Counted from the first letter of the stretch, positions 1 through 5,700 are shown. The stretch is DNA of 6,895 nucleotides from an uncultured Bacteroidia bacterium (GCA_938040915.1 CALHZE010000118.1:1-6895), one strand, 5' to 3'. Numbers and translations: made by a program. Notes: a model not told the origin generated them from the letters alone.

Positions 1-8
1 CTAGGGGA

Positions 9-71
9 AATATTGTATGCCACGTCACTACGTTTTTCGGGGGCTGTAGGTGTATCTGGTAATATTGTATG
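9..71. repeat. 11-nt direct repeat pair, 52 nt apart, at the window edge
   Basis: AATATTGTATG occurs at 9-19 and again at 61-71. The bases after each copy on the minus strand remain partly similar up to the window edge, so this may be the end of a longer tandem array with a unit of about 52 bp. The period is not a multiple of three. Confidence 0.45.
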
Positions 72-77
72 TCTCAT

Positions 78-112
78 GGCGCAAGTGTGTAGCATGCTGC
101 GCCCCTACAGGG
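78..112. repeat. Palindromic REP-like element downstream of the AAA-ATPase gene
   Basis: GGCGCA (78-83) and TGCGCC (98-103) form a 6-bp stem around a loop that contains the perfect palindrome AGCATGCT (91-98, sharing one base with the arm). The right flank CCCTACAGGG (103-112) is itself a short palindrome, and CTGTAGG at 44-50 is its inverted partner (104-110). On the minus strand it reads GTAGGGGCGCAGCATGCT, the style of dispersed intergenic palindromes. No T-run follows on either strand, so I do not call it a terminator. The rest of 1-128 shows nothing else I can name. Confidence 0.4.
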
Positions 113-128
113 AAATGGGAGCGGAGTG

Positions 129-1745
129 TCAGAGCACCTCCTCCCGCCACGCCTCGATATTCCGTTTCCGTTCGTTGAAACTGACCCCGATCAAATGCAC
201 GGGGCGCGGATCGGCGACGAATTGGGTGGCATACCCCTGTGCCTTGATTTGTGCTATAGCATCGTCGGGCGTCCCCGCGCTGGTGACCTTAAACTCAAAG
301 AGATAGATATGTTGGGGCATCTCGACGACCATATCGACCCGCCCTGTGGCACAGACCACCTCCGCATGCGTATATTCCACCAAGAGGCGAAAGATGAGGT
401 AGAAGACCGTCTGGTAATACTGCTCGCGCAGGTTCTGCCCCTTCTTGTTGCGCGGTAGGTTGCCGTAGGGGATGCCCGCCAAGAGCCCCTCGATTTGCGT
501 CATCACGCCCGCTAGGTTCGCTATTTTCAAGTCATCATAAATCTTCCCCACCAAGCTACCCGTTAGAGAGAATGGAAGGGTGGCAAACCCCGCCAAGAGG
601 TTCTCTAAGAAGCCATTACGCACCTCCTCGTTAGGGTAAGCTAACAAATAACGCCTCCCGTCTGGGAGCAACTTCTTGATAGTCAAATACCCAGACTGAA
701 AGAGTAGTGGCATAGGGTCTTCGTCATTCACGCGGAAATCTTGCAGGGCAGAGATGCCTATCTCTACACCATTTTCCAAATTGGGGACAAAATAACGCAC
801 CCGCAAGATGTATTTCACTAAAAAAGTTGGCGTGGCGGTAGCGAACCAGTAATCTCCCAAACGTCTATCGCGCAGCGCCTTAAGCAAACTGAAGGGGTTA
901 TAAACACTCTCCCCGTCTTCGATGAAACGATAACCATCATACTTCTCCTTCAAGCGCGCGAGCGTTTCTTCGTAAGAGACATTCAGCTTCTCAGCCAAGA
1001 GGGTTAACTCGGGAGCAAAATTTGCTTCTAGTTCCGCCTCGGTAAAACCACAAATAGCAGAGAAGTCAGAGACCATGCTAATGTCGTCTAGGTTATTGAG
1101 CCCGCTAAAGATGCTCACCTTGCTAAACTTGGTAATGCCCGTAAGGAAAGCAAACTGAATATGCGCGTCGCTCCCCTTTAGCACCGAATAAAAGCCATGT
1201 AAGATCTCTCGAAAGCGTTCGAGCAACTCGGGCGTATGCATGGTGTCAAAAAGCGGTTTGTCATACTCATCGATTAAAATGACTGCTTTTTTCCCACTCT
1301 TTTCATGCGCACGACGCACAAGACCACGGAAACGGGAATAGAAGTCCTTTTCTGAAGGACGAGACTCATACACTTCTTCCCATTGCACCAAGAGATCATT
1401 GAGAAGAATCTCAAGACTGCTCGGCTCTTGGTAATTGCTGTCGTTGAGATTGATGTGAAAGACGGGGTGCTCCTCCCACGCGGGGCGTCCTTGGCGACGT
1501 GCCATTTCTTCCTCAGCTTGTTCTATATAAAGCCCTTTGAAAAGCTCTTTCTGCCCTTCGAAGTAAGCCTTAAGGGTTGAGAGAAACAGACTCTTGCCGA
1601 AACGACGCGGGCGACTAAGGAAGATGAAACGACCAAACTGGGAGAGCTGCTCTATGTAATGGGTTTTATCAACATAGAGTTCTCCGTTGCTACGCAATGC
1701 TTCGAAACTCTGTGAGCCTATAGGCAATTTGCGAAACTCTTCCAT
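129..1745 (-). CDS. AAA-ATPase-like protein with C-terminal PD-(D/E)XK nuclease-fold domain
   Basis: A 538-aa protein with the two-domain architecture known as AAA-ATPase_like plus PDDEXK_9 (formerly DUF1703), very common and multi-copy in Bacteroidetes. The N-terminus opens with the family phrase LPIGSQSFEALRSNGELYVDKT. The P-loop is the family's variant RPRRFGKS (45-52) rather than classic GxxGxGK[ST], with Walker B AVILIDEYD (154-162). TGITKFSKVSIFSGLNNLDDIS (202-223) and KEKYDGYRF are further conserved blocks. The C-terminal domain keeps the nuclease-like core: Asp471 in GRVDMVVE and Glu484 and Lys486 in YLFEFKV. It looks full-length, with ATG 1745 preceded by an A-rich leader and TGA at 129-131. 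No experimental function is established that I know of; roles in DNA metabolism or defence are only suspected. No membrane segments or signal peptide are seen. The adjacent 3' region contains repeats. Confidence 0.9.
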   Translation of the reverse strand: MEEFRKLPIGSQSFEALRSNGELYVDKTHYIEQLSQFGRFIFLSRPRRFGKSLFLSTLKAYFEGQKELFKGLYIEQAEEEMARRQGRPAWEEHPVFHINLNDSNYQEPSSLEILLNDLLVQWEEVYESRPSEKDFYSRFRGLVRRAHEKSGKKAVILIDEYDKPLFDTMHTPELLERFREILHGFYSVLKGSDAHIQFAFLTGITKFSKVSIFSGLNNLDDISMVSDFSAICGFTEAELEANFAPELTLLAEKLNVSYEETLARLKEKYDGYRFIEDGESVYNPFSLLKALRDRRLGDYWFATATPTFLVKYILRVRYFVPNLENGVEIGISALQDFRVNDEDPMPLLFQSGYLTIKKLLPDGRRYLLAYPNEEVRNGFLENLLAGFATLPFSLTGSLVGKIYDDLKIANLAGVMTQIEGLLAGIPYGNLPRNKKGQNLREQYYQTVFYLIFRLLVEYTHAEVVCATGRVDMVVEMPQHIYLFEFKVTSAGTPDDAIAQIKAQGYATQFVADPRPVHLIGVSFNERKRNIEAWREEVL

Positions 1746-1775
1746 TACTTTTGCTTAGTTAGGTTGTAGTTGGGG

Positions 1776-1807
1776 TAAAGATAATAAAAAGAATGCCAAT
1801 ATGCAAG
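1776..1807 (-). promoter_or_regulatory. Weak Bacteroidetes-type promoter for the AAA-ATPase/nuclease-fold gene
   Basis: Minus-strand CTTG (1807-1804) and TATCTTTA (1783-1776) are separated by 20 nt. Each has one mismatch to TTTG and TAnnTTTG. Transcription would start near 1770, about 25 nt before ATG 1745. No terminator hairpin was seen between rlmB and this gene (63 bp), so read-through from the operon is also possible. Confidence 0.3.
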
Positions 1808-1808
1808 G

Positions 1809-2609
1809 CTACGATTCCTCCCTTTGCGCCTCTATGGCATAGAGCAAAATCCCTGCAGCGACCGACACGTTGAGCGAGCTAATCTGTCCGTGTAGCGGGA
1901 TGCGCAAGGTTTCATCACATAGCCGCAAGAGTTCGTCAGGGACACCCGTACCTTCGTCGCCCAAGATGAGGGCAATCGGTCCCGCGAGATCAGCTTTCGC
2001 GTAATAGGTGTCACCATATTCGGTCGCTGCCACTAGGCGCAAGCCACTCTCCTTGAGGTAACGACAGGTGTGTACAAGACTGGCTGTGCGACACACAGGG
2101 AAATGCGCCAACGCCCCTGCGCTCGTTTTCACCGCATCGGCATTGATCTGCGCCCCCCCTTGCATCGGCACGACGAGGGCGTGTGCCCCAGCACACTCCG
2201 CGGTACGGACGAACGCCCCGAGGTTACGCACATCGGTAATCCCCCCCGCCACCATGATGAGGGGCTCTTCGCCGTGTTCGAAAAGCGAGGGGATAATCCA
2301 CTCAATCTTTTGGTACTCTATCGGCGAGCGAAAGGCGACAGCCCCCTGATGATTCCGACTGCCGAGACGGATGAACCACTCGGCAGGAACTTGCTGTACG
2401 GGTATTCCCCGTTCTCTTGCCCGCCGCAGAATGAGGGGGATCTGCTCTCCCGTAAGCCCTTTACGGAGCACAATTCGCTCGAGCTCTTGCCCTGCGTCGA
2501 GCGCCTCCATGATGGGGTGGAGACCATAAAGGAGCTCCGCCGAGATGCGCTTTTGGTGGTAAAATCGGGGCGCGGAGGGGTTATTGGGCGAGTCCTTCAT
2601 TTTCGACAA
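1809..2609 (-). CDS. rlmB: TrmH-family 23S rRNA 2'-O-methyltransferase, RlmB-like
   Basis: A 266-aa SPOUT (TrmH-type) methyltransferase. In E. coli, RlmB uses S-adenosylmethionine to methylate the 2'-OH of G2251 in the P loop of 23S rRNA. A short basic leader precedes the N-terminal substrate-binding domain (about 25-98: ELLYGLHPIMEAL through NHQGAVAF). The catalytic domain follows with motif 1 ITDVRNLGAFVRTAECAG (124-141, the Asn and Arg conserved), motif 2 ILGDEGTGVP (215-224), and motif 3 IPLHGQISSLNVSVAAGI (237-254), which forms the knotted cofactor site. The length is a little over the usual 245-250 aa because of the leader. Its first 29 bp overlap the 3' end of the ABC-F gene in another frame, which suggests translational coupling; a second ATG at 2600 would shorten the overlap to 20 bp. 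RlmB is the best fit, but related TrmH paralogues acting on other rRNA or tRNA sites cannot be excluded. Confidence 0.85.
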   Translation of the reverse strand: MSKMKDSPNNPSAPRFYHQKRISAELLYGLHPIMEALDAGQELERIVLRKGLTGEQIPLILRRARERGIPVQQVPAEWFIRLGSRNHQGAVAFRSPIEYQKIEWIIPSLFEHGEEPLIMVAGGITDVRNLGAFVRTAECAGAHALVVPMQGGAQINADAVKTSAGALAHFPVCRTASLVHTCRYLKESGLRLVAATEYGDTYYAKADLAGPIALILGDEGTGVPDELLRLCDETLRIPLHGQISSLNVSVAAGILLYAIEAQREES

Positions 2610-4554
2610 TTTCTAATTCGTAACACTCTTCTTCCCACTGTTTTAATAGCTTTTGGTTCTGCGCCTGCACCTGCTCATATTCCTGCACCAGCGCCTTGGG
2701 GTCAGTGCGTTCGTCGAGTTGTGCCATTTTGTTTTCCAAAGCCTTGAGTTGCGACTCGGTGGCGGCGATTTGCTCCTCCAGTTTAGCAATGCTGCGGCGT
2801 CGCTTATTCAGCTCATTCTCATACTGTTTACGCTGTTTCCAGCGGTCGCCGCCCCCTTTCTCTGACGGGACTTTTGGGGTCGAGTTACTGTTCTGCGAGG
2901 CAACCTTCGGGGCACTCCCCTTTTGGTTCAACTCTTCGAGCCCTCCGAGGCGTCGCCGCTCTAGGAAGGCATTGATGCCCCCTAGGTGTTGATGTACCCG
3001 CCCATGAGAGAACTCATAGACCGTGTCGACGAGCCCGTCTAGGAAATCTCGGTCGTGCGAGACAAGGATCAGCGTACCGTTATACTTCAAAAGTGCCTGT
3101 TTGAGTACATCCTTGGCCTGCATATCGAGGTGGTTGGTCGGCTCGTCGAGAATAAGCAGGTTGTAAGGACGGAGCATCAGCTTAGCCATCGCAAGCCGAT
3201 TACGTTCCCCTCCTGAGAGCACCGAGACCTTCTTGTCAATATCCTCCCCTCGGAAAAGAAAAGCGGCTAGGATGTCACGGATCTTGGTACGGATGTCGCC
3301 CGTCGCCACCTCGTCGATGGTGTCATAGACCGTCCGTTCGGGGTTAAGCACCGCCTTTTGGTTTTGCGCAAAGTAGCCCGTCAAGACGTTGTGCCCGATC
3401 TTTACCTCGCCCGCCTCGTAGGGCAACTCTCCCTGTATGATGCGCGCCATGGTGGTCTTCCCTTCGCCGTTGCGTCCGACAAAAGCCACTTTTTCCCCTC
3501 GACGGATAGCAAACGAAGCGTCGCTAAAGATGAGGTGGTCGCCGAACTGCTTACTCACCTCTTTGACCTCAACTGCCACGTCGCCCGAGCGTGGTGCTTC
3601 TGGAAAACGGAGGTGGATCTGCGAACGATCCTCCTCTTCCACCTCAATCAGCTCGAGCTTTTCCAATTGCTTAATGCGTGCCTGCACTTGGTTAGACTTG
3701 GTGGGTTTGTAACGGAAGCGCTCGATGAAGTCTTGCGTCTTCTCGATAAACTCCTGCTGGTTTTCAAAGGCCGCCAACTGTTGTGCCCGCTGCTCTGCGC
3801 GCAACTCCTTAAATTTGGTATAAGGGGCATTGAACATATAAGCACGCTTGAGGGAGAGCTCGACGGTTTTATTTGTCACCGTGTCAAGGAAACGGCGATC
3901 GTGGGAGATAAGCACAAGCCCGCCGCGGTATTCTTTGAGGTAATCTTCGAGCCACTGGATAGACTCGATATCTAGGTGGTTGGTCGGCTCATCAAGAAGC
4001 AACAAGTCTGCCCCAGCGAGGAGGATCTTTGCCAACTCGACGCGCATGCGCCACCCTCCGCTAAGGATGGAGGTGGGTTGCGCGAACTGCTCGCGTTCGA
4101 AACCGAGTCCGAGCAGGGTTTGTTCGGCTTGTGCCTCCTGTTGCGCCCCGCCCATGAGGTGATGCCGCTCGGTGAGCTCTCCAAGGCGCACCGCCATCTC
4201 CGTAGCCTCGTCGGCATCCTTATACTTTCCTTCTTGCAGTAGACGATCGAGGTGTTCGATTTTCGCTTCGAGGGCTTTTAACTCTCCGAATGCAGAGAGC
4301 GTTTCCTCGAGGATCGATCGCGTGTCGCGATAAGCGATATGTTGTGCTAGGTGTCCGATTGCCAGATCAGCACCGCGTGCCACGACCCCTTCAGAGGGCT
4401 CGAGGTCGCCACAAATCACACGGAAAAGGGTACTTTTCCCCGTACCGTTGCGCCCTACGAGCCCGATGCGGTCTCTTGCCCCAATCAGAAGCGAGATGTC
4501 TGAAAAGAGCTCCTCGCCTTGGAAGCGTACGCCGACGTGATCGAGTGATATCAT
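2581..4554 (-). CDS. ABC-F family ATPase (Uup/YdiF type), ribosome-associated
   Basis: A 657-aa soluble protein with two ABC domains and no membrane segments, as in ABC-F factors that bind the ribosomal E site and act in translation. Domain 1: Walker A GRNGTGKST (34-42), signature LSGGW (164-168), Walker B LLLLDEPTNHLD (184-195), SHD H-loop (217-219). A charged linker (about 236-324) is the part that reaches toward P-site tRNA in this family. Domain 2: Walker A GRNGEGKTT (360-368), LSGGE (446-450), LLILDEPTNHLD (466-477), SHD (499-501). The C-terminus (about 572-650) is a Lys/Glu/Gln-rich coiled coil, like that of Uup and YdiF, after a Ser/Pro/Lys-rich spacer (about 545-570). All catalytic residues are intact. 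I start at ATG 4554 (MISLDHVGV) because the TTG-started extension from 4578 runs into the promoter. It shares an operon with the methyltransferase gene that it overlaps. Resistance-type ABC-F proteins usually lack this C-terminal coil, so a housekeeping role is favoured. Confidence 0.92.
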   Translation of the reverse strand: MISLDHVGVRFQGEELFSDISLLIGARDRIGLVGRNGTGKSTLFRVICGDLEPSEGVVARGADLAIGHLAQHIAYRDTRSILEETLSAFGELKALEAKIEHLDRLLQEGKYKDADEATEMAVRLGELTERHHLMGGAQQEAQAEQTLLGLGFEREQFAQPTSILSGGWRMRVELAKILLAGADLLLLDEPTNHLDIESIQWLEDYLKEYRGGLVLISHDRRFLDTVTNKTVELSLKRAYMFNAPYTKFKELRAEQRAQQLAAFENQQEFIEKTQDFIERFRYKPTKSNQVQARIKQLEKLELIEVEEEDRSQIHLRFPEAPRSGDVAVEVKEVSKQFGDHLIFSDASFAIRRGEKVAFVGRNGEGKTTMARIIQGELPYEAGEVKIGHNVLTGYFAQNQKAVLNPERTVYDTIDEVATGDIRTKIRDILAAFLFRGEDIDKKVSVLSGGERNRLAMAKLMLRPYNLLILDEPTNHLDMQAKDVLKQALLKYNGTLILVSHDRDFLDGLVDTVYEFSHGRVHQHLGGINAFLERRRLGGLEELNQKGSAPKVASQNSNSTPKVPSEKGGGDRWKQRKQYENELNKRRRSIAKLEEQIAATESQLKALENKMAQLDERTDPKALVQEYEQVQAQNQKLLKQWEEECYELEIVENEGLAQ

Positions 4555-4575
4555 AGAGTCTTTTGCTTTAGGGTG

Positions 4576-4607
4576 CAAAGGTAGGGAAAATTAAGGGGGC
4601 AGCGAAA
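4576..4607 (-). promoter_or_regulatory. Bacteroidetes-type promoter for the abcF-rlmB operon
   Basis: On the minus strand TTTC (4607-4604, one mismatch to TTTG) is followed after 20 nt by TACCTTTG (4583-4576), a full match to TAnnTTTG. A start of transcription near 4570 would leave a leader of only about 15 nt before ATG 4554. The -7 box includes the TTG at 4578, so that codon cannot be the start of the ABC-F gene. Confidence 0.65.
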
Positions 4608-4619
4608 GACCTCCCCCTT
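4593..4619 (-). terminator. Likely terminator hairpin after the DUF3825 gene
   Basis: AAGGGGG (minus 4619-4613) pairs with CCCCCTT (4599-4593), a GC-rich 7-bp stem with a 13-nt loop, followed by AATTTTCCC. The T-run is only four long, so efficiency is uncertain. It lies about 40 bp beyond the stop codon of the upstream gene. The -33 box of the next promoter lies in its loop. Confidence 0.45.
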
Positions 4620-4660
4620 CGTATACACGACGCTATAATGATCACAAACAAAGTTTCGAC

Positions 4661-5452
4661 CTAGGGATGCAACCAGCTACTCTGAGGTTTTATGATAAGG
4701 CGCGCATTGTTGTACGCCATTCTCAATGTCAAACACGTCCGTGCTGTATAAACATTTGCTCCGTCACTAACCCTCGCCACAACAAGAGCTAAATCAGGAT
4801 TAGATGTACGCGAGGTCAAATTCAAAGGAAGCAATAATTGGATCCTTTCATTGTAGAACTGAGGTACGGCAAGAGTGTAATTGGCTCTAACACGTTTTTT
4901 ACACTCCTCAATAGCTCCATCCAATCGTCTTATCATCTCATCATTAGGCAATTTTCGAAAGCTTTCTGGCAACCGGTTTTTATTTTTTTCATCGCCAATG
5001 ATGTGATCTACTTGAGCTATCAACTCACAATTCGGATTAAATATCAAGTCCTCTGGATGCTCAAAATAGTTAGCTCGATCAGGCAACTCGCCCTTGAAAA
5101 TATTGAGCAACTCCTCATCACTCCTTTTTAGAAAAGCTTTGAAATGATAGGGAGTATGAATAGACACTGTGTTTTTATCAAACAGGGCATAAATAGGCTC
5201 TAAATTTGGTGTAACAAGACCTGTATTAAAAGTACAAAACGAGTTATCATCCTTATATAAGATCTTACCTTCTGACAGAACTTTTCGGAATGTCTGTTCT
5301 AAGTAGTTCTTGAGTATAGGATAATGCTTAGGCGTATGTAATCCGAAATCCCATGGCTCTGGTGCAGCCAAATGCTTTGCGAGAAAGCTAATAGAGACAT
5401 CAAAACGACTAAAGAACGCAAATTCAAATAGCGCCATTTTCCCTTTTTCCAT
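4661..5452 (-). CDS. DUF3825-like protein of unknown function, AT-rich gene
   Basis: A 263-aa protein (ATG 5452, TAG 4661-4663) without signal peptide or membrane segment, so probably cytoplasmic. I match it from memory to DUF3825. The N-terminal part reads LAAPEPWDF, then PILKNYLEQTFRKVL (about 45-59), then the hallmark FNTGLVT (75-81) followed by IYALFDKN. The C-terminus carries LTLRMAYNNARLIIKP (241-256). The function of the family is not known to me; relatives sometimes occur beside RNA-binding domains, but none is seen here. I chose ATG 5452 because AGAGAGG (5461-5467) lies 8 nt upstream; ATG 5437 is an alternative. The frame could start at TTG 5488, but that lies inside the terminator hairpin and is unlikely. 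Its base composition is much lower in GC than the neighbours: 18 of 60 G+C in 5221-5280 against 37 of 60 in 4081-4140 of the ABC-F gene. This suggests acquisition by transfer. It is preceded by a terminator with only 15 nt between. Confidence 0.75.
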   Translation of the reverse strand: MEKGKMALFEFAFFSRFDVSISFLAKHLAAPEPWDFGLHTPKHYPILKNYLEQTFRKVLSEGKILYKDDNSFCTFNTGLVTPNLEPIYALFDKNTVSIHTPYHFKAFLKRSDEELLNIFKGELPDRANYFEHPEDLIFNPNCELIAQVDHIIGDEKNKNRLPESFRKLPNDEMIRRLDGAIEECKKRVRANYTLAVPQFYNERIQLLLPLNLTSRTSNPDLALVVARVSDGANVYTARTCLTLRMAYNNARLIIKPQSSWLHP

Positions 5453-5460
5453 GCGAAGAC

Positions 5461-5467
5461 CCTCTCT
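5461..5467 (-). promoter_or_regulatory. Shine-Dalgarno-like AGAGAGG deciding the DUF3825 start
   Basis: AGAGAGG on the minus strand ends 8 nt before ATG 5452. Strong Shine-Dalgarno sites are uncommon in Bacteroidetes, so its presence helps choose this start over TTG 5488 and ATG 5437. It abuts the terminator T-run, so it is transcribed only when RNA polymerase reads through. Confidence 0.5.
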
Positions 5468-5502
5468 AAAAAAAGATACCCACTTCAACTAGTGGGTATC
5501 TT
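5468..5502 (-). terminator. Strong intrinsic terminator immediately upstream of the DUF3825 gene
   Basis: Reading the minus strand, AAGATACCCACT pairs perfectly with AGTGGGTATCTT (12 bp, 5502-5491 with 5484-5473) around the 6-nt loop AGTTGA. A run of seven T follows (5474-5468; its first two also close the stem). On the plus strand the hairpin is followed by TTGCTAAA, not by a T-run, so it is a minus-strand signal. The ribosome-binding-like AGAGAGG of the next gene begins directly after the T-run. It therefore ends the short upstream transcript and would attenuate transcription into the gene behind it. Confidence 0.85.
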
Positions 5503-5552
5503 GCTAAATATCAATTTATCTCAGTGTTCGTGAATTCAGCTATTGTTGTAAG

Positions 5553-5579
5553 TATCCGAAATATCCGTAACATCCAATG
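5553..5579 (-). repeat. Three tandem 9-nt units (GGATNNTNN)
   Basis: On the minus strand GGATGTTAC, GGATATTTC and GGATACTTA follow one another with no gap. The first four bases and the sixth-to-seventh position pattern are kept while the rest varies. The array lies inside the candidate short RNA. Because 9 is a multiple of 3, one frame would read Gly-Cys-Tyr-Gly-Tyr-Phe-Gly-Tyr before a TAG, but no ATG precedes it in frame. Confidence 0.5.
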
Positions 5580-5628
5580 TTCGTGGATAGACCCACGCGT
5601 CTAAATGTTAAAAGAATGCTGTTCTACA

Positions 5629-5658
5629 CAAAGGTACGACATTTTCCTACACAGCAAA
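5629..5658 (-). promoter_or_regulatory. Bacteroidetes-type promoter (-33 TTTG, -7 TACCTTTG) upstream of a short non-coding transcript
   Basis: On the minus strand TTTG (5658-5655) is followed after 18 nt by TACCTTTG (5636-5629), a full match to the Bacteroidetes -7 consensus TAnnTTTG. If one allows the longer TTTTG the spacing is marginally different; the usual spacing is about 19-21 nt, so it is slightly tight. Transcription would begin near 5622. It lies about 40 bp after the htpG stop and faces the leader/terminator region and then the DUF3825 gene. It is the only good promoter I can see for that gene. Confidence 0.6.
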
Positions 5659-5665
5659 ACTTTCC

Positions 5666-5680
5666 AAGGAAAAATTCCTT
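5666..5680. terminator. Small hairpin after htpG, weak terminator candidate
   Basis: AAGGAA and TTCCTT pair as a 6-bp stem around AAA, about 20 bp after the htpG stop codon. On the plus strand ACTTTTTTTC follows, but no plus-strand gene needs it. On the minus strand, which htpG uses, the hairpin is followed by GGAAAGTTTTG, a poor T-run. It may slow or partly end htpG transcription. The stem is A/T-rich and short, so the call is weak. Confidence 0.25.
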
Positions 5681-5700
5681 ACTTTTTTTCATCCTCCCCC

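Larger units (their letters stand above)
5468..5622 (-). ncRNA. Candidate short structured RNA or 5' leader (about 155 nt) ending in an intrinsic terminator
   Basis: The interval is bounded by a Bacteroidetes promoter and a strong terminator and contains no ATG-started reading frame of note. Visible structure on the minus strand, in order: a CGTGG/CCACG hairpin with a 6-nt loop (5582-5597), an AACAT/ATGTT hairpin with a triloop (5569-5581), three 9-nt units beginning GGATG/GGATA (5553-5579), the 8-nt word CACGAACA occurring twice (5578-5585 and 5525-5532), and the terminator hairpin (5473-5502). GTGGGT at 5591-5596 is complementary to ACCCAC in the terminator's first arm, so a competing antiterminator fold is possible. 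The start is inferred from the promoter, the end from the T-run. It does not resemble 6S, SRP RNA, tmRNA or RNase P RNA as far as I can judge. It may be an independent sRNA, an attenuator leader, or part of a dispersed repeat. Confidence 0.42.

Noticed and set aside
1..95. Minus-strand frame from ATG 95 running off the window edge (about 31 codons)
   Set aside because: It lies entirely in the repeat and palindrome region, has no motif, and the 52-bp repeat does not preserve its frame; it cannot be supported as a gene without the sequence beyond the edge.
2070..2747. 225-aa plus-strand open frame
   Set aside because: It lies antisense over the RlmB-like gene and the ABC-F 3' end, has no recognisable motif, and is rich in residues typical of reverse-frame shadows in GC-rich genes.
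3358..3975. 205-aa plus-strand open frame
   Set aside because: It is wholly inside the ABC-F gene on the opposite strand; the ABC motifs on the minus strand fully explain the sequence.
4555..4578. TTG-started N-terminal extension of the ABC-F protein
   Set aside because: The TTG at 4578 is part of the TACCTTTG promoter box, and the family consensus starts at the ATG at 4554.
4634..4639. Plus-strand TATAAT
   Set aside because: It resembles an E. coli -10 box, but Bacteroidetes promoters differ, no -35-like partner was seen, and no plus-strand gene follows.
5453..5488. TTG-started N-terminal extension of the DUF3825 protein
   Set aside because: It would begin inside the terminator hairpin loop, while ATG 5452 has an AGAGAGG site at a suitable distance.
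5553..5579. CRISPR-like array
   Set aside because: The units are only 9 nt, contiguous and imperfect, with no spacers and no cas genes in the window.
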